From Willaertia magna (Eukaryota; Heterolobosea; Eutetramitea; Acrasida; Naegleriidae), in the NCBI GenBank assembly GCA_902984215.1, contig CADWAF010004078.1, positions 1 through 14,522 on the forward strand: a stretch of DNA of 14,522 nt, given 5' to 3'. A program made the position numbers and the translations under genes. Of this stretch, positions 1 to 8,326 are shown in pieces. The notes below the pieces were generated by a model, which saw nothing but the letters and a program-made list of their open reading frames with translations, was not told the origin of the DNA and did no database searches. Position 1 is the first letter of the stretch, and every line of letters starts with the position of its first letter.

Positions 1-384
1 ACTTTACTACTATAAAAACTTATAGCATTTTAATAATTCTACTACTTCTTTCTGACCTTCCAAATCAATTATCAATATACTAAGTTTAAAGTCAAATATA
101 ATTACTAGCATTTTTTTTTTATTAACTAATATACATTCTACCATCCAAACTTCTCTATGAAACAAAAATCTCTCAATAAAAGCTCCTTTTCTATCTACAT
201 AAACAATTATGTTATCAAATTTCTTCAAATCAACCTTTCAACTTTCTAACTTATAACCATTCCAAATACTAATTATCTCATTATTCATCCTTTTTAACAC
301 ATATACATCCAAACTTAATTCTTTTTTTAAATCAAATACATTTCTTCCAATAAATAAATATCTAATATAAATATTCTCTTTCAT
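1..384 (-). CDS. Unknown protein, partial, runs off the left edge; one in-frame TGA
   Basis: I do not recognise this protein. Reading starts at ATG 384-382 (MKENIYIRYLFIGRN...) and runs about 125 codons in one frame to the window edge. It looks coding: mixed charged and hydrophobic residues and more G+C than its surroundings, with segments such as AFIERFLFHREVW. An in-frame TGA at 240-238 splits it into 48 codons (ending GYKLES) and about 75 more (starting KVDLKKFD). Trp would sit naturally there, so TGG to TGA is one reading; a TGA stop with a separate downstream exon is another. Near the edge three consecutive codons are TAG TAG TAA, which is either the true stop or a Gln run. The ATG lies only about 7 bases from the 3' boundary of copy A, so this gene may be cut or driven by that repeat. 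Function unknown. Confidence 0.45.
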
Positions 385-564
385 ATTTACTTAAAATTCC
401 AATTATATAAAATTTCTCTAAAAAATAAAAAAGGCCTATAGTTTTTAGAATATTAATTTATATAGAATTAAGTATTTTATGACTATATTTAATATAAATA
501 TAAGAATAAATTTCAATATTAATATGAATTAAAAAATAAACTGTTTTATTAAATTACAAATATT
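385..564. other. 3' flank of copy A, noncoding
   Basis: There is no convincing reading frame. This stretch aligns with the region downstream of copy B (3425-3598) and, more weakly, copy C (11070-11239). Shared landmarks are TTAAAATTCCAA at 391-402 and an AAAAAAGGCCTATAG block near 428-442. On the minus strand it is the 3' flank or 3' UTR of copy A. It carries a partial palindrome (CAATATTAATATG) near 514-526. Confidence 0.5.
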
Positions 565-1253
565 TTATCTTTTTGTCTTCTTCAATTTATTGTTTTTATC
601 AATTGAAACATATTTGTTTTTATTAACACTACCTTTTTTACATCCTTTATTAACACTTTCTTCACTTTCATCTTCATCTATTGTTTCATTTATTAGTTGT
701 TTGGACCGTTTTTTTATATATTTTTTTTAATTTTTTTCTTCAAAGCTTCTTTACCACTAATATAGTGCATGTTATATGATTATGAATAAAAATACTTTAC
801 TTTTGGATCTTTAAATATAACAATCTTTACAATGCTTTCTATATATTCACAAGAATACAAATATTATTCAATATTAGTTTTAAAACTAATATATGTTTTG
901 TTTGTAAATAAAGTAACAACTGCATTTATACTTGTACTTGAACATAAATCGATAATAAGATTTTAAATAAAAGTAAAATTATAAATCAAATATGCAATTA
1001 AGTTTATCAGCTTTTAGAATTCATTAACTTTAAAATTTAAACTATGCTTTTTAATAAACTTGGACTTAAGAGAGAAGATAAATAATTGTGGATTAGGTTG
1101 ATAGAATAGAGATTGTATTTTTATATTACCCCTAGGACCAAAATGAATTATGATTATGTATTTAGTTTTATAATGTATACTTTGATAAAAGTTATGTTTG
1201 TAGACCTTTACTTATATACAAAGAAAAGCAAATATTTTTTTTAAATCAAACCA

Positions 1254-1327
1254 CTATTTAATATTAATATTAAGCAAATGTTTAATATTAATATTAAAAA
1301 TAAATTTAATATTAATATTAAACTTAC
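1254..1327 (-). other. Copy A intron 4 (74 nt, three tandem palindromes)
   Basis: Donor GTAAG at 1327-1323 and acceptor TAG ending at 1254, phase 0 (FILQ | WFDLKK). It holds two perfect palindromes (1305-1322, 1281-1298) and a 17/18 copy (1257-1273), spaced by 6-7 nt of unrelated bases. The same intron in copy B is only 26 nt with one palindrome; in copy C it is 101 nt with degenerate copies. All three lengths are 2 modulo 3. Confidence 0.7.
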
Positions 1328-2222
1328 TTGTAAAATAAAAGATATATCATAATCACTATAAAAGAATGCCATTGTTGAACTAAAGGAAAAGTTGAAATTA
1401 ATATTAATATTGTTTAACAATTATTCTAATTCATCATTAACAATCTTCTTATCACAGATATACTCAAAAATATCATAAAGTAAATCATAAATAATCAAAT
1501 TCGACTTTTGTTTATTTTCAACCTTACTTGTAAAATACTTAAGAAACAATGAATTAGAATAGTTCAATATTGTAATAAAATTATCAACTTTAGTTAAAGA
1601 ATAAAATTTAACTTTTTTATTTAGTTCACCAATTAGAGTAGTAAATTCATTAGTTAGAACCTTAGTATCTATAGTAATATCTTATTTTACTTCAAACTTA
1701 ACTCTTTTAATTAATTCTATGAACTGTACTCTTTTTTTGCTAGTATTTTTATGAGCATTTTTAATTGTAACATCAAAGAAATTAAAAAACAACTTGTTAT
1801 AAAAAATTGAAACTTTTTTTAATAGTGAGTTGTAGTTTGTAATAGAATGAGTTTTATTAATATTTGACTTATATAAAGCTTTTAATACATTATATAAATT
1901 CAAAGTCTTAAATAAAAAGCTTTTAAATACTTTTTTATTATCAAACAAAAATTATAAAAGTGTTTAATAAACATCTTTTTTAACATGTTTCGCAAAAATA
2001 CTATCAACAATAAAAAAATTGATACTGTTAACAAGCTTTTTTTCATACTTTGTTCAGCATATGTAAAATTAAACAATTTTAATATTAAATTAAAACACTT
2101 TATAGAAGTTTGCAAAACTGTTGCAAAAAAACCTATTGTATCTATATTAATATTAATAAGTTTCATTAATTCACTTTTTAAATCTGATCCCTGATTATAT
2201 AGTATTTTAATAATTTTCTTTT

Positions 2223-2259
2223 CTAAAAAATTTAATATTAATATTAAAAAAAAACTTAC
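2223..2259 (-). other. Copy A intron 3 (37 nt, one palindrome)
   Basis: Donor GTAAG at 2259-2255, a T-run, the perfect palindrome at 2231-2248, then TTTTTTAG. It is phase 1, joining GAA G | AA AAG, so the protein reads SEEKKIIKI. Copy B has the same intron at 7773-7810, 38 nt long because of one extra T, and its protein also joins correctly (SEEKKIIKI). Confidence 0.7.
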
Positions 2260-2410
2260 CTTCGCTAACATCTTTTGAAAAAGAAGGCTAATTGTTAATA
2301 TATGTCTTGTATATGAAATATCTCTTAGTAATTTTCAATTAATTAAAGAAACTAAACTTTTTAATAATATTACTGAAGTTATACATAGCTATCAACATTT
2401 TTAGTTTTTC

Positions 2411-2475
2411 CTCAAGAATATTATAAAGTAAATGTTTAAAAAAAGTAATATTAATATTAAAATAAAAATACTTAC
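2411..2475 (-). other. Copy A intron 2: donor and palindrome clear, acceptor unclear
   Basis: The donor GTAAG starts at 2475, right after the conserved RIIHLY exon end. A 16-base palindrome core lies at 2446-2461. The first AG in phase is at 2412-2411. However, a conserved coding stretch, FFKHLLYNI, begins earlier (about 2441), directly after the palindrome, and aligns in copies B and C with synonymous third-position changes. No AG precedes it. The 3' boundary is therefore unresolved; the end given here is the outer limit. Confidence 0.4.
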
Positions 2476-2714
2476 ATATAGATGAATAATTCTATATTCA
2501 CTTAATTTTTTATCTTTTTGATTAAGCTTCTTAAAATAGTATGTTTTAGTTATTAATATGTAAATATCACTATGAACTAAAATAATATAATGTTTGCTTT
2601 TAATGATGAAAACCAAATTTTATAAAATTAAAGCTGCATCTTTTGGTTTGTTATGTCTTTTAGCAAAATAATAGCTTTCAAACTGCTTTTTAATATTCTT
2701 CTTAAATGCAATGG

Positions 2715-2771
2715 CTTCAGGTTAATTTAATATTAATATTAAAAAAAAACTCAATATTAATATTAACTTAC
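2715..2771 (-). other. Copy A intron 1 (57 nt, two palindromes)
   Basis: The donor GTAAG begins at 2771 and the acceptor AG ends at 2715. The junction is phase 1 (AAA A | CC ATT GCA) and gives the same joined protein (Lys-Thr-Ile-Ala-Phe) as copy B, with a matching phase-1 junction in copy C. It contains one perfect 18-base palindrome (2726-2743) and one nearly perfect copy (2752-2766). Its length happens to be a multiple of three, but the B and C equivalents (58 and 59 nt) are not, which supports removal. Confidence 0.6.
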
Positions 2772-3130
2772 TTTTTAACTTAATGATTAATACAATATCA
2801 GAATTATCATCTATACTCTTCTTACCATTACTTAGCTTATCCATAATATTCATTATATGAACTATTTTAATATTTTTTAACTGTTCAAATTCTAGTAGAA
2901 TAGTAATACATAAAACAGACAACACAATAAGATCAATATTGTATTTTTTTATAATTTTTTTCATTTCAGAGTTTTAGTATTTATTCAAAAAAAAATATTC
3001 TTCTTTATTACTACTTACTTTTCTCTTCTTCTTTGAGGAAGTTTCGCAAAACCGTTTAAGCTGCGTTGAGATTTCTGAGCAAAACGATACTTTTTAATCT
3101 TTAATTTTTTTAGAAATAAATATTTTTAAT

Positions 3131-3424
3131 TTCAAAGCTCAGCATTTAATAAAGGTTTAAAACAGTCCAGTTTTTACGTCATTATTTATTTTATTAGTTT
3201 TAATTTGGTTAAGGAAGACAAAACCTCTTTATTGTCGAACAAAAATTTTATTAACCAGATGTAGGTAATTGCTTAAAATTTAAACAGTTATTAGGACATA
3301 AATAATTTAAATTTTGTAATTATTTATCACAATTATTAGTTAAAGATAAATTAAAAGATTTTAAATAAAATAATGTTTCAATTTTTGTAAACAATTGTTA
3401 TTGTTTTTCATTTGTCACAACATC
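3131..3424. other. Spacer between copies A and B
   Basis: I see no supported gene here. On the minus strand, upstream of copy A, a short frame beginning at ATG near 3154 (MLSFEIKN...) stays open through TAA codons into the Lys-rich start of copy A, but in a different frame from the rest, so I do not call it. Otherwise the stretch is low-complexity A/T sequence. Confidence 0.4.
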
Positions 3425-3767
3425 TTAGGATTCCAATTGTGTAAAATTTGTCTAAAAAATAAAAAAGGCCTATAGATTCCAGAATATTGATTTATATGGA
3501 ATCAGGTATTTTAGGATGGCAATTAAAATGAATATGAGAATAAATTTCAATATTAATATGAATTAAAAAATAAATTGTTTTATTAAATTACAAATATTTT
3601 ATCTTTTTGTCTTCTTCAATTTGTTGCTTTTATTAGTTAGAACAGATTTGTTCTTACTGACAGAAAGTTTTTTACATCTTTTACTAATACTTTCTTCGCT
3701 CTCATCTTCATCTGTTGTTTTATTTGCTAGTTGTTTAGATTGTTTCTTTATGTACTTTTTCTTTTAA

Positions 3768-3784
3768 AGTAGCACCAAAAGTAA
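3768..3784 (+). repeat. Left terminal inverted repeat of the TTAA transposon
   Basis: The sequence AGTAGCACCAAAAGTAA directly follows TTAA. It pairs with 6314-6330 at 11 of 17 positions; every mismatch is a transition. Confidence 0.6.
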
Positions 3785-3831
3785 ATAAACGTAAACTATA
3801 AATTAGTTAAAAAAAACTTATTTTTTTAAAA

Positions 3832-4453
3832 ATCACTCATATACAATAATTAATAATAATCTTTCTGTAGAACAACAAACAATTCAGTATAAAAAGAAAA
3901 AGAATAAAGAAAAACAAAAAGTTTTTTATAACTGCTATCGAGAAGTTATTTTAGAAAAAAAGAAACTTAAGAGAAAATTAAATTAGCCATTTAAACCGAA
4001 TATTAGTTTTATTTCAAGAAAAGAATTAATTAAAGAAATAAATATTATGTAAAAAAAGAAAGTAATTTAAAAATGCATAAAAATGCTCTTGTTTTACAAC
4101 TATCAATTAATAAATCCAAAAAGAAATGTTTAAATTGTAATAAAAAATTACCTTAAATTAATAACTGTAAAGTTTATAAATGTGATGATTGTTGTACAGA
4201 ATTATTTTGTGAATATCATAAATTAATTGATATAAAATAACATAATAATAATTCAAATCCTTCACAAAATAATCAAATCAATACAAAAAACACAAATCAA
4301 AACAAAAAAAACCCTGCAACTTTACTTATATTAACTACAGCAAAACTTGTTCAAATTTTGTTCTCTAATTTTCTTCTTACTTTTCCTCTCCTTAATATAT
4401 TAGTCACTTTTTTTCACTTGTTTGTAATAATTAAATTTATAATTTAATTGTGA
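3832..4453 (+). pseudogene. Transposon accessory frame with AN1-like zinc finger
   Basis: There are two overlapping plus-strand coding-like segments. The first (about 3832-4080) is Lys-rich, with segments such as FYNCYREVILEKKKLK and KPNISFISRKELIKE. The second (ATG 4073, running to TGA 4451-4453) contains CLNC at 4127-4138 followed by YKCDDC and ELFCEYHK, a C-x2-C...C-x2-C...F-C-x2-H arrangement like AN1-type zinc fingers. The cysteine-rich tail of piggyBac transposases is a weaker match. An Asn/Gln-rich tail follows. A frame change separates the two segments near 4060-4075 at an A-run. In-frame TAA/TAG sit at plausible Gln positions, including TAA at 4238. Its 3' end overlaps the minus-strand transposase-like frame. 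Likely role: a DNA- or protein-binding accessory of the element (inference). Confidence 0.4.
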
Positions 4454-6169
4454 CACAAAATTTTGAATGTTTTTTGTAATGGAAAATTTTTTTAATTTTA
4501 AAATTTCAATAAATACATTATTTCCGTAATTTTTTTTATATATTTGTAAATCCACTTGACCTTTATATATTTTTCTATTATTTTTACGTTTATCTATATG
4601 AATATGTATTAAATTATGTGAGGCTTTATTATTTTGTGTTGAATATTTAACTTTAAAAGGCTTCATTGTTTTGTGTTGAATATTTAACCTTAAAAATTTT
4701 TTTAAATATTCAAATTTTTTTTGGTCAATCAAGTTATTTAATTGACAATTAATTTTGTTTTTATTAATTTTATTTAATTCTTCTTCTTCTAAATCATTTT
4801 CTTCTATAAATATAAAATCTTCATCATCACTATCTTCTAATAATTCATTATTATTTAATAAATATAAATTTATTTCATTTTCTTTATCTTGAGAATTATT
4901 AATTTATGAATTATTATTAAATATTGATCTAGTTTTACTTTTAATAATTAAATTATAATAGTCTTCATCTTCTATTAATCTATTAAAATCAATTTTAATA
5001 AATAATTCATTATCATTATAAATAGCAAATTTATATTTACTATTATAAAATTTATGATCACCAATCCAATAATATAGATAAGTACATAATATTTATTTTA
5101 GTTTTAAATTATTATTATTAATTATTTTAACAGTTTGTAAAAAAACAATTTTAGCTTTTAATCTCCAACCTTTATATTTCTTTTGTACTATCTTTTTAAT
5201 ACTTTTTGCCTTATAATTTGTGTCAATATATTCTATTACATAAAACATTCTATTTTCAAATATTAAACGTGTAGAATTATCTTAATTATGAGACCAACTA
5301 TTTAAATAAAATAACCATCCATTTAATTTATTTTTGTTTTTACTATTATAATTTTCAAAATAATCTATAAATTGATGTACAGTTTTTCCTTTCATTTGAT
5401 TAGAATTATTTGTAAAATTTCTTAAATTATCTTTTGTATTTTGATAAATAATATATTTTTTATAAAATATAAAACCATTTATTAATAAAACTGTAAATGT
5501 TTTTTTATTAGCATATCTTCTATGTAACTAAGTAAAATCTAAATAAGCATGAATATTAACACTTGGATTAATAAAAGAAATAATTAATTTTTGTATTTTT
5601 TCTAATATAAAAAGATGAAATGCAAAAAAGTCTATTATATTAATTCTAGAATATTTAATAAATTTAGGTAAATCTTGTTTTAATTTTGTATTTAATAAAT
5701 TACTAATATTATTAAATAAAATAATACTATATTTACTAAATGTTTTATCTGAATAAGTATTACAATTTAAAAATTTAAAATTTTTTTAATATTCTACAAA
5801 ATCTATATTTACCATACTACAACAATCTATAATTCTTTGTTTAAAATTATCTTTTAATAATATACTATTAAAAATAATATTATTATTACAATTATTGCAA
5901 TTTATATTTATTGTAAAAAAATGTATATTATATTTAAATTTATTAAAATTTAAATTTCCTCCACATCTTTTACATTTACAATTTATTTGATTTGTAAATA
6001 TATTTATAAAATTTGAATAATCAATAAAATAATTATTTCCATAATTATCATCCACAATTAATTCTTCTTCTGGTAGTTCATTAATTGTTTTATTTTTATT
6101 TTCAAAATTTTCTATAATTTTTTCAATTACTTCTGACATAAAACAGTTGTAATATTTAGAATAATTCAT
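4400..6169 (-). pseudogene. Transposase-like protein of the TTAA element (589 codons, 5 internal TAA/TAG)
   Basis: One frame runs from ATG 6169 to TAA 4402-4400 with no frameshift and no TGA. Internal stops are TAA at codons 128, 296, 359 and 422, and TAG at codon 214, against about 19 CAA Gln codons and no CAG. Near residues 64-94 there is a zinc-ribbon-like set: C64, C66, C69 and C91-x2-C94. Features that loosely fit a Kolobok-type transposase are the AYLDF..LHRRYA segment around residue 210, NSNQMKGKTV near residue 250, and YIDTNYKAKSIKK near residue 315, reminiscent of a D..H..K block with His replaced by Tyr. An acidic stretch (residues about 425-460) precedes a basic C terminus. It spans most of the element, as a transposase should. 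I assign transposase mainly from context; the family is uncertain. Four TGG Trp codons are intact. Confidence 0.5.
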
Positions 6170-6313
6170 TAGTTTTTGTTTTATTTGGTTAGTAACTTAA
6201 ATTTTGGAATTACTTTCTTCGTAATGGAAATACTTTATTGGTTTGGACATTATTTTTTTTTTATTTTTTATTTTTTTTTAAATCCAAAGATTCAACAAGC
6301 TCTGTGTAGTATC

Positions 6314-6330
6314 TTACCTCTAGTGTTATC
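6314..6330 (-). repeat. Right terminal inverted repeat of the TTAA transposon
   Basis: Read inward on the minus strand the sequence is GATAACACTAGAGGTAA, directly preceding TTAA 6331-6334. It is the partner of 3768-3784. Confidence 0.6.
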
Positions 6331-6857
6331 TTAATTTTTTCTTTTTAAGCTTCTTCATCACTAATACAGTGCATGTTGTACGATTGTAAATAAAGATATT
6401 TTACCTTTAAATCTTTAAATGCAACAATTTTTACAATGCTTTTTATATATTTACAAAAATACAAATACTATTCAGCATCAGTTTTAAAACTAATATATAT
6501 TCTGTCTGTTAATAAAGTAATAACTGTAGTTATGTCTATATTTAAACATAAATCAATAACAAGATCTTGAATAAAAGTAAAATTGTAAACCAAATATATA
6601 ATCAAATCTATTGACTTTTAGAATTTGTTAATTTCAAAATTTGAACTATGTTTTTTAATGAATTTAGACTTAAAAGAAAAAATAAATGATTGTGGATTAG
6701 GTTAATAGAATAAAAATTGTATTCTTTTCTTACTTTTAAAACCAAAATAAACTATGATCATGTATTTAATTTTGTGGTATGTACTTTAATAGAAGTTATA
6801 TTCATAAACCTTTACCCATATACAAAGAAAAGCAAGGATTTTCTTTAAATTAAACCA

Positions 6858-6883
6858 CTATTTAATATTAATATTAAACTTAC
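6858..6883 (-). other. Copy B intron 4: 26-nt intron made of donor + palindrome + TAG
   Basis: GTAAG (6883-6879), the perfect palindrome (6861-6878) and TAG (6860-6858) account for all 26 bases. It is phase 0: removing it joins FIL-(TAG) to WFNLKK, matching FILQ | WFDLKK in copy A. The length is not a multiple of three, so reading through would break the frame. Confidence 0.65.
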
Positions 6884-7772
6884 CTATAAAATAAAAAATA
6901 TATCACGATTACTATAGAAGAATACTATTGTTGAATTAAAAGAAGAGTTGAAATTAATATTAATATTGTTCAACAATTATTTTAATTTATCATTAGTAAT
7001 CTTCTTATTATAAGTGTATTCAAAAATACTATAGAGTAGGTCACAAATAATTAAATCTAGTTTTTGTCTATTTTCAAACTAGTTTATAAAATACTTAGAA
7101 AATTATAAATTAGAATAATTTAACATTACAATAAAATTATCAGCACTAGCTAAAGAATAAAATTTAATTTTTTTACTTGGTTCACCAATTAGAATAGTAA
7201 ATTCATTAGTTGAAACCTCAATATTTATAGTAATACCTTGTTCTACTTTAAGCTTAACCCTTTTAATTAATTTTATGAACTATAATACCTTCTTTTTACT
7301 AACACTTTTACAAACATTCTTAATTATAACATTAAAAAAACCAAAAAATAACTTGCTATAAAAAATTAAAGCTTTCTCTAATAGTAAGCTATGGTCAATA
7401 ATAAAATAAGTATTACCAATATTTGACTCATATAAAGTTTTCAATATGTTATACAAATTCAAAGCCTTTAGTAAAAAGTTTTTAAATATTTTTTTATTAT
7501 CAAACAAAAATTGTAAAAATGCTTAATAAATATCTTTTTCAACATATTTTGTAGAAATACCACTAATAATAAAAAAGCTAATGAATTTTTTTTCATATCT
7601 TGTTCAACATGTACAAGATTATACAATTTTAACATTAAATTAAAACATCTAATAGAAATTTGCAAAGTTATTGCAAAAAAACTTGCTGTACTAACATTAA
7701 TATTAATAAGTTTCATTAATTCATTTTTTAAATCTGATCCCTGGTTATGTGATATCTTAATGATTTTTTTTT

Positions 7773-7810
7773 CTAAAAAATTTAATATTAATATTAAAAA
7801 AAAAACTTAC
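7773..7810 (-). other. Copy B intron 3 (38 nt, one palindrome)
   Basis: Donor GTAAG at 7810-7806, a T-run, the perfect palindrome at 7781-7798, and TTTTTTAG. It is phase 1 and matches copy A intron 3 except for one extra T. Confidence 0.65.
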
Positions 7811-8268
7811 CTTCGCTAGCTCCTTCTGGAAATAAAGACTAATTATTAATACGCACTTTGTGTAAAAAATTTCTTTTATTAATCTTTAATTAATTAAAGA
7901 AACTAAACTTTTCAATAATATTACTAAAATTGTACACAACTGTTAACATTCTTAGTTTTTCTTTAGGAATGTTGTAGAGTAAATGTTTAAAAAATTTAAT
8001 ATTAATATTAAAATAAAAATACTTATGTATGAATAAATAATTCTATATTTATTCAATTTCTTCTTGTCTTCTTAATTAAGCTTCTTAAAATAGTACATCT
8101 TAGCTATTAATATGTAAATATTACTATAAATTAAAACAATATAATCTTTACTTCTAATAATATAAACTAAGTTTTGTAAAGCTAAAGTTATATTTTCTAA
8201 TTTCTTATACCTTTTAGCAAAACAATAGCTCTCTAATTGCTTCTTAATATTCTTCTTAAATGCAATAG

Positions 8269-8326
8269 CTACAGTTTAATTTAATATTAATATTAAAAAA
8301 AAACCTGAATATTAATATAAACTTAT
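8269..8326 (-). other. Copy B intron 1 with ATAAG in place of GTAAG
   Basis: It aligns with copy A intron 1. The acceptor (CTGTAG ending at 8269) and one perfect palindrome (8280-8297) are retained, but the donor reads ATAAG (8326-8322). The change from G to A at the first intron base should block normal splicing. Confidence 0.5.

Larger units (their letters stand above)
391..3046 (-). repeat. Dispersed repeat copy A (unit shared with copies B and C)
   Basis: This segment aligns along its whole length with 3425-8575 (minus the transposon) and more distantly with 11070-13510, all in the same orientation. The shared edge on one side is the TTARRATTCCAA motif (391-402 here). On the other side similarity fades around 3046, just after the block encoding a Lys-rich stretch. 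A and B differ mainly by transitions (C/T, G/A), both in frames and in the noncoding tail; about half of the sites checked by eye are in CpA/TpG context. Copy A lacks the ATG-containing 5' extension shared by B and C. Confidence 0.75.
565..3130 (-). pseudogene. Copy A: unrecognised multi-exon family protein, the most intact copy
   Basis: I do not recognise this protein. Conceptual exons on the minus strand are about 3130-2772, 2714-2476, (about 2435)-2260, 2222-1328 and 1253-565. Exon 4 is the best conserved and includes LFDNKKVF, LLNNININF and KVDNFITIL segments that align without gaps to copy B. The protein is Lys/Asn/Ile-rich, with an SKKKRKV nuclear-localisation-like string near the N terminus (around 3025) and a Lys-rich tail ending KKTKR-TAA (stop 567-565); the same tail and TAA recur in B and C. 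In-frame TAA/TAG codons are frequent, mostly at columns where a paralog has CAA or CAG, and I found no TGA in exons 4-5. There are two apparent -1 frame changes at A-runs, near 2020 and near 735. No clear start codon: B and C begin at an ATG that A lacks. Either a decayed copy, or a gene using TAA/TAG as Gln. Confidence 0.55.
3764..6334. mobile_element. DNA transposon with TTAA target duplication, inserted in copy B
   Basis: TTAA at 3764-3767 and 6331-6334 bounds a 2563-bp insert. Comparison with copy A shows an uninterrupted TTAA at 727-730 in the same flanks, so the boundaries are exact. The ends are imperfect inverted repeats: AGTAGCACCAAAAGTAA at the left against GATAACACTAGAGGTAA reading inward from the right, 11 of 17 identical with all six mismatches transitions. 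TTAA duplication is known for the piggyBac and Kolobok superfamilies. The purine-purine ends (AG/GA) and lack of CCC favour Kolobok over piggyBac. It carries two convergent frames, one per strand. The element looks less decayed than its host repeat, consistent with later insertion. Confidence 0.75.

Noticed and set aside
1992..2016. A 25-nt GTATC...GATAG intron to explain the frame change in copy A
   Set aside because: Its length gives the wrong phase and the donor is absent from copy B.
1985..2194. Plus-strand 69-residue frame
   Set aside because: It is antisense to the conserved minus-strand exon 4 of copy A and has no counterpart in copies B or C.
1900..2271. A 123-residue minus-strand frame read straight through intron 3 of copy A
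   Set aside because: Its first 20 or so residues are the translated intron and palindrome (LILILN). The real exon begins after the AG at 2224-2223, and copy B supports the splice.
3764..6334. piggyBac assignment for the transposon
   Set aside because: TTAA duplication fits, but the ends lack the usual CCC start and the C terminus of the main protein has no cysteine-rich domain; a Kolobok-like origin fits slightly better. Not excluded.
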